Part shown: positions 17,605 to 25,022 of the stretch, piece after piece
Layout: every line of letters starts with the position of its first letter
How positions within the stretch are numbered: position 1 is the stretch's first letter
Assembly (NCBI GenBank): GCA_965652395.1
Contig: CBFGUW010000024.1
Coordinates: 6,529 to 70,528 of the forward strand
DNA: 64,000 nt
Source of the DNA: Saccharospirillum sp965652395
GTDB taxonomy: Bacteria > Pseudomonadota > Gammaproteobacteria > Pseudomonadales > Natronospirillaceae
Direction: 5' to 3'
Notes under the pieces: generated by a model
What the model saw: the letters and a program-made list of their open reading frames with translations, nothing else
Database searches by the model: none
What the model was told of the DNA's origin: nothing
Translations under genes and position numbers: made by a program

Positions 17605-18411
17605 ATGAGCCGCAAAAAGCGCGATATACCGGTATTTTCCCACCCCATTATCGAAACTCATTGCCACCTCGATTATCTGAAAGACGCCGAGTTGCAACAG
17701 GTGCTGGCTGATGCCCGGGCGGTGGGAGTGGAGCGTATTGTGACCATTGCTGTCTCTCCGGACAACCTGGCATCCGTTCGTGATCTGGTGGAGTCGGACG
17801 AGATGATTTATGGCACCCAGGGCGTTCACCCTCATGATGCCGAGGCTTATACCGAAGCGACCGCCGCCCAGCTGCGTGAGCACGGTGCGGCCGAACGGAT
17901 GGTGGCCATTGGTGAAATCGGGCTGGATTACTATTACGACAATTCAGACCGCGCCGTGCAGCGCCGGGTTTTTGCCGAGCAATTGCAGATTGCCTGTGAT
18001 CTGGACCAGCCGGTGGTCATTCACACCCGTGACGCGGACGACGACACCCGCGCCATTCTGACCGAATACGCCCCTCACCTGAAACGTAAGGGGGTGATCC
18101 ACAGCTTTACCTCGGGTATCGAGCTGGCACGTTTTTGCCTGGAGCAGGGGTTCATGCTCGGTTTTAACGGCATTATCACGTTCAATAAAGCGGAAAACGT
18201 TCGGGAGGTGTTGGCGGAAACACCGCTGGAGCAGTTGCTGGTGGAGACGGATTCTCCGTTCCTGACGCCGGTGCCCTACCGTGGTAAGGAGAACGCGCCC
18301 AAGTATTTACCGTTCGTGATCGAGAAAATCGCGGATGTGAAGGATATCCCGGTAGACCAGGTATTGCGCCAGACACACCAGAACGCGGAACGGTTGTTCC
18401 GGTTTAACTGA
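17605..18411 (+). CDS. tatD: TatD family metal-dependent hydrolase
   Basis: 268 residues, the usual family length. Metal-binding motifs appear in order: THCHLD (H19, H21), GVHPHD, the bridging glutamate E104 in AIGEIGLDYYYD, a histidine in VVIHTRDADDDT, HSFTSG, and VETDSPFLTPVPYRG with the C-terminal aspartate. TatD proteins are two-metal TIM-barrel hydrolases; E. coli paralogues act as deoxyribonucleases or D-aminoacyl-tRNA deacylase-like enzymes. This one looks closest to the YcfH type. No operon partner on the same strand. Confidence 0.92.
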   Translation: MSRKKRDIPVFSHPIIETHCHLDYLKDAELQQVLADARAVGVERIVTIAVSPDNLASVRDLVESDEMIYGTQGVHPHDAEAYTEATAAQLREHGAAERMVAIGEIGLDYYYDNSDRAVQRRVFAEQLQIACDLDQPVVIHTRDADDDTRAILTEYAPHLKRKGVIHSFTSGIELARFCLEQGFMLGFNGIITFNKAENVREVLAETPLEQLLVETDSPFLTPVPYRGKENAPKYLPFVIEKIADVKDIPVDQVLRQTHQNAERLFRFN

Positions 18412-18424
18412 TCCGCCTATACGG

Positions 18425-18655
18425 TCAGGCGCGTTCGCGGTGCAGGTCGTCGATTTCCCGGCGGAGGCGCTCTTTGTCGTCGGTGAGAATGCGTTCGAGG
18501 GTGGCGACGCGTTCTTCCAGGGCTTCGATGCGTTCATCCTTTTGGTCTGACTGTTTCGCGGAGGCGGCCTTGTGCTTGTAGCGCAGTGCTTCCTTGGCGA
18601 TGCCGCCGACGGTGGCGATAAAGATGATGGCGAGAACAAATTCAAACACTTCCAT
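18425..18655 (-). CDS. PspB-like small membrane protein
   Basis: 76 residues: one N-terminal transmembrane helix (FEFVLAIIFIATVGGIA), a basic stretch (LRYKHKA), then a coiled coil ending EALEERVATLERILTDDKERL. The layout and the RVATLERIL segment parallel PspB encoded at 49950 in the psp operon (RVEALESILDER), so this is a likely PspB-family paralogue outside that operon. PspB sits in the inner membrane with PspC and relays envelope stress. Here a role in stress sensing is inference. Followed by a palindromic element upstream of its start. Confidence 0.7.
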   Translation of the reverse strand: MEVFEFVLAIIFIATVGGIAKEALRYKHKAASAKQSDQKDERIEALEERVATLERILTDDKERLRREIDDLHRERA

Positions 18656-18783
18656 GGTCGGGCCTCCTGTCGGTTTAGGATAGTCGGATAGGATAGCGCT
18701 AAATCGGCTTGACCCCTATTGGCCAAGGGTCATTTTCTTGGCCCTGGTCCCAGGGATCGTTGGGCAGGGTGTTGCCAGTCGTC

Positions 18784-18896
18784 GCACCGGCGGCCAGGTG
18801 GGCTCCTCAAGGGTCGGCGTTAATCCATCCATGGAGCCTGGACCGCTGCATCCATGCAGCGGACCACCCTTGAGGAGCCCACCTGGCCGCCGGTGC
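18784..18896. repeat. palindromic intergenic element, copy 1 (31-bp perfect arms)
   Basis: The arms at 18784-18814 and 18866-18896 are perfect inverted complements over 31 bp, starting GCACCGGCGGCCAGG and ending CTCAAGGGT. The 51-bp core contains CCATCCATGG and an inner hairpin CCGCTGCAT/ATGCAGCGG. The core is shared with five other elements in the window while the arm sequence is private to this copy. It lies between the PspB-like gene and rsmE. A second small hairpin (GGCCAAG/CTTGGCC) sits at 18721-18742. Confidence 0.95.
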
Positions 18897-18933
18897 TCAT
18901 CTTGTCGCCAAATTTTGAATCAGCGTGCCTCAA

Positions 18934-19662
18934 CTAAGCCAAATCCCCCCAGCGGTGCTGGAGAATAGCGAGCATGGTGACCGGAGCGGTTTCGGTGCGC
19001 AGAATGCGCTGCCCGAGTTGCCAGGCTTGGAAGCTTTGTTGCCGGGCTTGTTGCACTTCGAAATCGGTCAGCCCGCCTTCCGGTCCGACCAGGAAGCTGA
19101 CCGAACCGGGCGCTTGGGTTGGAAACACAGGCGGCTCGGCGGCGGTGTGGAGGACCAGCCTCAACTCAGTTGTCTGCTGGCTCAGCCAGTCAGTCAGTGG
19201 TGTCACTCCGGCTAAAGTAGGCAGGGTATCCCGTCCGCACTGCTCACAGGCGCTTTCGATCACCCCCTGCCAATGCTGCAGCTTTTTGGCTTCGCGATCA
19301 GCCTTCAGCCGAAGATCACAGCGTTCGCTGGTGAGCGGGGTGATGGTGGAGACCCCCAATTCGGTGGCTTTTTGAAGGGCGTAATCCATTCGGTCGCCCT
19401 TGGACATGACGAGGCCGAGATGGGTATGAAGCGGGGATTCGGGCAGGGCGGTGAGTGATTCTGTTAGAATCACAGAAGCCTGTCGTTTGCCAACGTCCAT
19501 CAGATGGGCTGCGAATCGACCACCGCGACCGTTGAAGGCTTCAATAGTCGACCCTTCCCCCATGCGCAATACGCGCACCAGATGCTGAAAAGGGCCTTCC
19601 GGCAGGGGCAGGGTTTGCCCGCCCGACTCGGCGTCGGGCAGGTAAATACGGGGAATTCTCAT
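18934..19662 (-). CDS. rsmE: 16S rRNA (uracil-1498-N3)-methyltransferase
   Basis: 242 residues, the standard RsmE length. The N-terminal PUA-like part (RIYLPDAES...HLVRVLRMGEGSTIEAFNGRGG) precedes a SPOUT knot with SFLVGPEGGLTDFE and LGQRILRTETAPVTML, the S-adenosylmethionine-binding trefoil signature. It methylates U1498 of 16S rRNA in assembled 30S subunits. Starts 12 bp after argC and is probably co-transcribed with it. Confidence 0.95.
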   Translation of the reverse strand: MRIPRIYLPDAESGGQTLPLPEGPFQHLVRVLRMGEGSTIEAFNGRGGRFAAHLMDVGKRQASVILTESLTALPESPLHTHLGLVMSKGDRMDYALQKATELGVSTITPLTSERCDLRLKADREAKKLQHWQGVIESACEQCGRDTLPTLAGVTPLTDWLSQQTTELRLVLHTAAEPPVFPTQAPGSVSFLVGPEGGLTDFEVQQARQQSFQAWQLGQRILRTETAPVTMLAILQHRWGDLA

Positions 19663-19674
19663 GGCTGACTGGCG

Positions 19675-20619
19675 TTACAGCAGACCGGTCGTTTCATCGA
19701 GGCCGAGGCGGACGTTCATGTTCTGCACCGCCGCGCCTGAGGCACCTTTGCCGAGGTTGTCCAGGCGGGCCATGAGCATGATCAGGCCGTTATCGGCCGA
19801 GAAGACGAACAGCTCGCAACGGTTGGTGCCGTTGCAGGCGGTGGGCTTCATAAAGCCATCGTCCAGTTGGGACTGGTCGTTCATGGGGAAGAGCTGCACG
19901 AAGGTTTCGCCGCTGTAGGCTGAGGCCAGGCATTGGTGCAGTTCGGCGGCGGAGCCTTTCAACAGCCGTTCGTGCAATGGGACCTGAACGATCATCCCCT
20001 GCTCGAAGTTGCCGACCGTGGGCACGAACACCGGGGGGTATTGGAAGCCGGGAATGCGCTGCATCTCGGGCAGGTGTTTGTGTTTGAGGTCGAGGTTTTT
20101 CGGCCGCGCGGCGGCGTCTTCCTGTTCTTCCGGGCTTTTGCTTTTGTAGTCCGCGATCATGGCTTTGCCGCCGCCGCTGTAGCCGGTGATGGCGTTAACG
20201 GTGATGGGGTAGTCTTTTGGCAGCAGGTGGTTGTTGACCAGGGGGGTGGTCAGCAGGGTCATGCCGGTGGGATAACAGCCGGGGTTGGCGATGCGGTTGC
20301 TGCTGCGCAACAGTTCCCGCTGACCGGGCAATTCGGGTACGCCGTAGGCCCACCCGGGGGTGACTCGGTGGGCGCTGGAGGCGTCAATAATCACTGTGTC
20401 CGGGTTGGTGACGAGTTCAACGGCTTCGCGGGAGGCGTCGTCGGGCAGGCAGAGGAATACGACCTCGGCGTCATTCAGGCACTGGCGACGGAGGCTTTCA
20501 TCGCGGCGGCGATCCTCTGGGATGGAGAGTAATTCCACCTCGGGGTGGGCTTCCAGGCGTTGCTGAATCTGGAGGCCGGTGGTGCCATATTGCCCGTCGA
20601 TAAAAACCTTATGTGCCAT
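19675..20619 (-). CDS. argC: N-acetyl-gamma-glutamyl-phosphate reductase, type 2
   Basis: 314 residues, the shorter type 2 ArgC. The NADP-binding start is KVFIDGQYGTTGLQI, and the catalytic cysteine C115 lies in IANPGCYPTG. The conserved TGYSGGGKAMI follows. It reduces N-acetylglutamyl phosphate to the semialdehyde in arginine synthesis, in the cytoplasm. In the type 2 class the N-terminus carries GTTGLQ rather than GYTG. rsmE follows 12 bp downstream. Confidence 0.95.
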   Translation of the reverse strand: MAHKVFIDGQYGTTGLQIQQRLEAHPEVELLSIPEDRRRDESLRRQCLNDAEVVFLCLPDDASREAVELVTNPDTVIIDASSAHRVTPGWAYGVPELPGQRELLRSSNRIANPGCYPTGMTLLTTPLVNNHLLPKDYPITVNAITGYSGGGKAMIADYKSKSPEEQEDAAARPKNLDLKHKHLPEMQRIPGFQYPPVFVPTVGNFEQGMIVQVPLHERLLKGSAAELHQCLASAYSGETFVQLFPMNDQSQLDDGFMKPTACNGTNRCELFVFSADNGLIMLMARLDNLGKGASGAAVQNMNVRLGLDETTGLL

Positions 20620-20673
20620 GTCGCTCTCGCTTTCTCAGTACTCAGTTTCTGATTTTCTTCAGTGCCATAACCC

Positions 20674-20786
20674 GCGCTGGCTACCCGGTATGCTTATCAA
20701 GGGTCGGCGTGAACCCATCCATGGGGCCTAGGCCGCAGCATCCATGCTGCGGACTACCCTTGATAAGCATACCGGGCATCCAGCGC
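20674..20786. repeat. palindromic intergenic element, copy 2
   Basis: Arms at 20674-20704 and 20756-20786 pair at 29 of 31 positions (GCGCTGG...CGGTATGCTTATCAAGGGT). The core is again 51 bp, in the same orientation as copy 1, with CCATCCATGGGGCCTAGG and the hairpin CCGCAGCAT/ATGCTGCGG. Between argC and metF. Confidence 0.95.
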
Positions 20787-20859
20787 TAGTCTCTGTCCCT
20801 GTACCGAATTCCAAAACGTGACTTAGATTAACCCTAGTTTCGGCGTTCGCACTGTACGA

Positions 20860-20972
20860 GCAGCGGATGCCGGTGGTGCCCCTGCAGGGAAGTCCGCAGC
20901 AAGGATGCTGCGGTCTAGGCCCCATGGAAGGGTTTATGCCGACCCTGCAGGGGCACCACCGGTAGCCGCTGC
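20860..20972. repeat. palindromic intergenic element, copy 3 (inverted)
   Basis: Arms at 20860-20889 and 20943-20972 (GCAGCGG...CCGGTGGTGCCCC) pair except for an ATG/CTA triplet, the same asymmetry seen in copy 2. The core runs in the opposite orientation, with CCGCAGCAAGGATGCTGCGG. It lies 73 bp from copy 2. Together they fill the 430-bp gap between argC and metF; I see no gene there. Confidence 0.95.
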
Positions 20973-21049
20973 GGGCCACTGCCACTGAATACATCAAACG
21001 CCGAAACTCGCCACAGTCCAATGCTAGGTCCGTCTTTGTCCTGTCAGCT

Positions 21050-21877
21050 TCAGCCCAGCCGATCCAAAATAGCCAACGACTGCTCAGATCGGTTCATGGT
21101 GTAAAAATGCAGGCCCGGCGCACCGGCATCCAGCAATTCCCGGCAGAGTGTGCTGACTACATCCAGACCAATGGCCTGGATACGGACGCTGTCGTCACTG
21201 CAGGCTTCGAGCTGTTTGCGCAACCAACGGGGTACGTCAGCACCGCAGGCATCGGAAAACCGAATCAGATTGGAAACATTAATAATGGGCATGATACCCG
21301 GCACCACCGGAATATCACAGCCCCGGCGTCTCACCTCCGCGACAAACTGTTTGTAAGCGTCGACCGTGTAGAAGTATTGCGTGATGGCGCTGTCGGCCCC
21401 GGCGTTGGCTTTGGTGACGAAGTTATCCACATCGCGGTCGAAATTTGGCGCCTGTGGATGCATTTCAGGATAGGCTGCGACTTCGAGTTTGAACTGTTGG
21501 CCGTAGCGTTTGCGGATGAAACTCACCAGATCCGAGGCGTAACGGAAATCGCCGCCGGTGTTGCCCATGCCGGAGGGCAGGTCGCCGCGGAGGGCGACGA
21601 TGCGATCGATTCCCGCGGCTTGGTAGCGATCAAGTAATTCCACCAGGGTGGCTTCGGTGGCGCCGATGCACGAGAGGTGGGGGGCGGTGGGTACGCCGCG
21701 CTGGTTGAGTTCGATGACGGTATTAATGGTGCGTTCCTGGGTGGAACCACCGGCGCCATAGGTGACGGAAAAGAACTCGGGGTTGGCTGTTTTCAGTTCG
21801 GTATGAACAGCCAGAAGTTTGTCGAATCCCGCGTCGGTTTTGGGCGGGAAAAATTCGAAACTGACTGGAATGGTCAT
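21050..21877 (-). CDS. metF: 5,10-methylenetetrahydrofolate reductase
   Basis: 275 residues. The N-terminal SFEFFPPKTDAG is the MTHFR opening with the catalytic glutamate; SVTYGAGGSTQERT, HLSCIGATEATL and ALRGDLP follow in the expected order, and YPEMHPQA and PGIMPI complete the FAD barrel. The enzyme makes 5-methyl-THF for methionine synthase. It is the last gene of the sahR-metK-ahcY-metF unit; the 92-bp gap to ahcY holds a GGGAGACG-type hairpin. Confidence 0.96.
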   Translation of the reverse strand: MTIPVSFEFFPPKTDAGFDKLLAVHTELKTANPEFFSVTYGAGGSTQERTINTVIELNQRGVPTAPHLSCIGATEATLVELLDRYQAAGIDRIVALRGDLPSGMGNTGGDFRYASDLVSFIRKRYGQQFKLEVAAYPEMHPQAPNFDRDVDNFVTKANAGADSAITQYFYTVDAYKQFVAEVRRRGCDIPVVPGIMPIINVSNLIRFSDACGADVPRWLRKQLEACSDDSVRIQAIGLDVVSTLCRELLDAGAPGLHFYTMNRSEQSLAILDRLG

Positions 21878-21913
21878 GGTGGGTGCTCAGGTTTTTTTGG
21901 GGAGACGGGAGAA

Positions 21914-21960
21914 GCTGGACGGGAGACGCCATGCAAGCGTCTCCCGTTTCCCGTTAAGCG
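21914..21960. repeat. GGGAGACG-type repeat, solo copy between ahcY and metF
   Basis: GCTGGACGGGAGACGC begins at 21914 and the arm ACGGGAGACGC (21919-21929) is mirrored at 21937-21947, giving an 11-bp stem with a 7-base loop. It is closely related to the inverted repeats that flank the four-helix-bundle gene upstream of ahcY and would form an intercistronic hairpin in the transcript. Confidence 0.8.
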
Positions 21961-21969
21961 TCTTGCTTC

Positions 21970-23370
21970 TTAGTACTTGTAGTCCGAAGGCTTGTAAGGG
22001 CCTTCGACCGGTACGCGAATGTACTTCGCCTGGTCTTCGGTGAGGCGGGTAATCACGCCGCCGAAACCGCGTACCATTTCAGCCGCGACTTCTTCGTCGA
22101 GCTTCTTCGGCAGCACTTTAACGTACAGGCCTTCGGCTTTCCTGTCCGCCGGAAGGTCGGCGAATTTCTGCTCGAACAGGTACATCTGCGCCAGAACCTG
22201 GTTGGCGAAGGAACCGTCCATGACCCGGCTTGGGTGGCCGGTGGCGTTGCCCAGGTTCACCAGGCGGCCTTCGGCGAGCAGAATCAGGTAGTCGTCCGCG
22301 TCGCTGGAGCGGTAAATCTGGTGAACCTGCGGTTTCACTTCTTCCCAGCGCCAGTTTTTGCGCATGAAGGTAGTGTCGATTTCGTTGTCGAAGTGGCCGA
22401 TGTTGCACACCACGGCGCCGTTTTTCAGCGCGGCGAGCATGTGCTTGTCGCACACGTTGGTGTTGCCGGTGGTGGTGACGATCAGGTCTGTCTGGCCGAG
22501 TAGGGAGGTGTTGATGCTCTCGGCGGTACCGTCGTTTTGGCCGTCTTTATAGGGAGAAACCAGCTCGAAGCCGTCCATGCAGGCCTGCATGGCGCAGATG
22601 GGGTCGATCTCGGAAACGCGCACGATCATGCCTTCCTGACGCAGGGAGGCGGCGGAGCCCTTGCCCACGTCACCGTAACCGACGACCAATGCTTTTTTAC
22701 CGGCCAGCAGGTGGTCGGTAGCACGTTTGATGGCGTCGTTCAGGGAGTGGCGGCAACCGTATTTGTTGTCGTTCTTGGATTTGGTGACGGCATCGTTCAC
22801 GTTGATGGCCGGAACCTTCAGCGTGCCTTCCTCCATCATTTCCAGCAGACGGTGAACACCGGTGGTGGTCTCTTCGCTGATGCCGTGAATCTGGTCCAGC
22901 AACTGGGGGTATTTGTCGTGAACCATCTGGGTCAGGTCACCGCCGTCGTCCAGAATCATGTTCGCATCCCAGGGCGTGTTGCCGTCTTTCTCGGACAGAA
23001 TGGTCTGCTCGATGCACCACAGGAATTCCTCCTCGGTTTCGCCCTTCCAGGCGAACACCGGAATACCGGCGGCGGCGATGGCCGCAGCGGCGTGATCCTG
23101 GGTAGAGAAGATGTTGCACGAAGACCAGCGCACATCCGCACCCAGCTCGACCAGGGTTTCGATCAGCACGGCAGTCTGGATCGTCATGTGAATGCAGCCC
23201 ATGATGCGGGCGCCTTTCAGCGGCTGGTCGGCTTTGTATTTGTTACGCAGCGCCATCAAAGCAGGCATTTCGCGCTCGGCGATGGCGATTTCCTTGCGGC
23301 CGTAATCGGCCAGGGAGATATCAGCGACTTTGTAGTCGGTGAAGTTGTTTAGATTCGTCGCGGTGGTCAT
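21970..23370 (-). CDS. ahcY: S-adenosylhomocysteine hydrolase
   Basis: 466 residues. Signature stretches: GCIHMTIQTAVLIETL, SSCNIFSTQDHAAAA, NVNDAVTKSKNDNKYGCR, and the NAD-binding GYGDVGKGSAA; the C-terminus is the family-typical GPYKPSDYKY. It splits S-adenosylhomocysteine into adenosine and homocysteine, relieving methyltransferase inhibition. The ATG at 23370 overlaps the stop of the four-helix-bundle gene by ATGA, so its translation may be coupled to that inserted gene. Confidence 0.97.
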   Translation of the reverse strand: MTTATNLNNFTDYKVADISLADYGRKEIAIAEREMPALMALRNKYKADQPLKGARIMGCIHMTIQTAVLIETLVELGADVRWSSCNIFSTQDHAAAAIAAAGIPVFAWKGETEEEFLWCIEQTILSEKDGNTPWDANMILDDGGDLTQMVHDKYPQLLDQIHGISEETTTGVHRLLEMMEEGTLKVPAINVNDAVTKSKNDNKYGCRHSLNDAIKRATDHLLAGKKALVVGYGDVGKGSAASLRQEGMIVRVSEIDPICAMQACMDGFELVSPYKDGQNDGTAESINTSLLGQTDLIVTTTGNTNVCDKHMLAALKNGAVVCNIGHFDNEIDTTFMRKNWRWEEVKPQVHQIYRSSDADDYLILLAEGRLVNLGNATGHPSRVMDGSFANQVLAQMYLFEQKFADLPADRKAEGLYVKVLPKKLDEEVAAEMVRGFGGVITRLTEDQAKYIRVPVEGPYKPSDYKY

Positions 23371-23771
23371 GGTGCTTCCTCGCTGGGTGCTGGACGGGAG
23401 ATGGAAGACGCTGAAGACGGCTTTTCCCCTGCCAGTACTTTGATCAAATTGTTTAGTTTTGCGTACAGATGTTCAAGGAGCTGGTGCTTTACGGTTACAT
23501 CGTTGACTAATCCCAGGCGGCGACAGATTTCCACCTGAGTCTCCAGTTCCGCTAGGGAGCCTCTTGCGATCAGCAAAAAACGACAAAACTCTTTATCGCC
23601 GCCCCTTGCAGCTCCTTCGGCTATGTTTGAAGGAATGCTGACAGCAGCCCGCCTCATTTGACTGACCAGCCCATATTTTTCACCGTCTGGAAAGCTGCGA
23701 GTCAGTTGGTAAATCTCTTCAACCAACGTCATCCCGAGCTTCCAGACATCCATCCTTTGATGCCGTCGCAT
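23367..23771 (-). CDS. four-helix-bundle protein (23S rRNA IVS / Avd-like family)
   Basis: 134 residues with the family core: MDVWKLGMTLVEEIYQLTRSFP, SQMRRAAVSIPSNIAEG, SRGSLAELETQVEICRRLG-like segment and a final helix with NNLIKVL. These all-helical proteins are named after copies found in 23S rRNA intervening sequences and are related to the Avd accessory protein of diversity-generating retroelements; their function outside those is unknown. It lies between metK and ahcY and ends by ATGA overlap with ahcY. A 23-bp inverted repeat brackets most of the gene, and the last residues (SSASSISRPAPSEEAP) are translated repeat. Confidence 0.88.
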   Translation of the reverse strand: MRRHQRMDVWKLGMTLVEEIYQLTRSFPDGEKYGLVSQMRRAAVSIPSNIAEGAARGGDKEFCRFLLIARGSLAELETQVEICRRLGLVNDVTVKHQLLEHLYAKLNNLIKVLAGEKPSSASSISRPAPSEEAP

Positions 23772-23843
23772 TACGCTTCTTCCTTTGCCAAATAAGCTGA
23801 ACGGCAGCGAGAGCTAAGCAGCGTCTCCCGTCTCCCGTCCAGC
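23389..23843. mobile_element. candidate cassette: four-helix-bundle gene with 23-bp inverted ends
   Basis: The end at 23389-23411 begins GCTGGACGGGAGA and finishes AAGACGC. The end at 23821-23843 is its inverted complement at 21 of 23 positions. The 455-bp interval holds nearly the whole four-helix-bundle gene and interrupts the metK-ahcY operon. Solo relatives of the ends occur at 21.9 and 17.5 kb. Mobility is inferred from this arrangement; no transposase is encoded. Confidence 0.5.
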
Positions 23844-23855
23844 CTCCTGCGAATA

Positions 23856-25010
23856 TCAGCTATTAGCGCCGTCGCGCAGTGCTTCAACCTTATCCAGCTT
23901 CTCCCAACTGAAGCCGTCGCGGCCAAAGTGACCGTAGGCGGATGTTGGGCGGTAGATTGGCTTGCGCAGGTCGAGCATTTCGATGATGCCGTGCGGGCGC
24001 AGGTCGAAATGTTCGCGGACAAGTTGGGCGATCAGGTTTTCATCCACCTTGTTGGTGCCGAAGGTGTTGATGGAGATCGAGGTCGGTTCGGAAACACCGA
24101 TGGCGTAGGACACCTGAATCTCGCACTTGTCGGCCAGACCGGCGGCGACGATATTCTTGGCGACGTAACGACCGGCGTAGGCGGCGGAACGGTCTACCTT
24201 GGACGGGTCCTTGCCGGAGAAGGCGCCACCACCGTGGCGGGCCATGCCGCCGTAGGTGTCGACGATGATCTTGCGACCGGTCAGGCCGCAGTCGCCCACC
24301 GGGCCGCCGATCACGAAGTTACCGGTCGGGTTGATGTGGTATTGGGTGTCTTTGTGCAACCATTCGGCGGGCAGGGTGTGCTTGACGATGTGCTCCATCA
24401 CCGCTTCGCGCAGGTCGCTCAGGCTGATTTCCGGATCGTGCTGGGTGGAAAGCACTACGGCGTCGATCGCGACCGGCTGGCCGTTTTCATAGCGTAGGGT
24501 AATCTGGGATTTGGCATCCGGGCGTAGCCAGGGCAGTACGCCGTGCTTACGCAGCTTGGATTGACGCTCGACCAGGCGATGCGCGAAATGAATCGGCGCG
24601 GGCATGTAGGAATCGGTCTCGTTGGTGGCGTAACCGAACATCAAACCCTGATCACCGGCGCCGAGGTCTTTGTCTTCTTTCTCGTCCACACCCATGGCGA
24701 TGTCGGAGGACTGCTTGCCGATGGCGTTCAGCACGGCGCAGGAGGCACCGTCGAAACCCACCTCGGAACTGGTGTAGCCGATGTCGGTGATGACGCCACG
24801 AACGATGTCTTCAAGATCGACATAGGTGTCGGTGCGGACTTCACCGGCGATGATGGCCATACCGGTTTTCACCAGCGTCTCAACGGCGACGCGAGCGTGA
24901 CGGTCTTCGGTCAGAATGGCGTCCAGAATGGCATCGGAAATCTGGTCGGCCATTTTGTCCGGATGGCCTTCAGAGACCGATTCAGAGGTGAAAATGCTGT
25001 ACTCGCTCAT
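23856..25010 (-). CDS. metK: S-adenosylmethionine synthetase
   Basis: 384 residues, typical length. FTSESVSEGHPDKMADQISDA, GAGDQGLMFGYATNET, and GGGAFSGKDPSKVDRSAAY are the ATP-, methionine- and phosphate-binding signatures. It makes S-adenosylmethionine from methionine and ATP. It starts 12 bp downstream of sahR and is the second gene in the methionine-cycle unit. No SAM riboswitch is seen upstream; control probably comes from SahR. Confidence 0.97.
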   Translation of the reverse strand: MSEYSIFTSESVSEGHPDKMADQISDAILDAILTEDRHARVAVETLVKTGMAIIAGEVRTDTYVDLEDIVRGVITDIGYTSSEVGFDGASCAVLNAIGKQSSDIAMGVDEKEDKDLGAGDQGLMFGYATNETDSYMPAPIHFAHRLVERQSKLRKHGVLPWLRPDAKSQITLRYENGQPVAIDAVVLSTQHDPEISLSDLREAVMEHIVKHTLPAEWLHKDTQYHINPTGNFVIGGPVGDCGLTGRKIIVDTYGGMARHGGGAFSGKDPSKVDRSAAYAGRYVAKNIVAAGLADKCEIQVSYAIGVSEPTSISINTFGTNKVDENLIAQLVREHFDLRPHGIIEMLDLRKPIYRPTSAYGHFGRDGFSWEKLDKVEALRDGANS

Positions 25011-25022
25011 GGGCTTGTTTCC

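Noticed and set aside
22537..23352. 271-codon open frame on the plus strand
   Set aside because: Antisense to ahcY, with no signals of its own.
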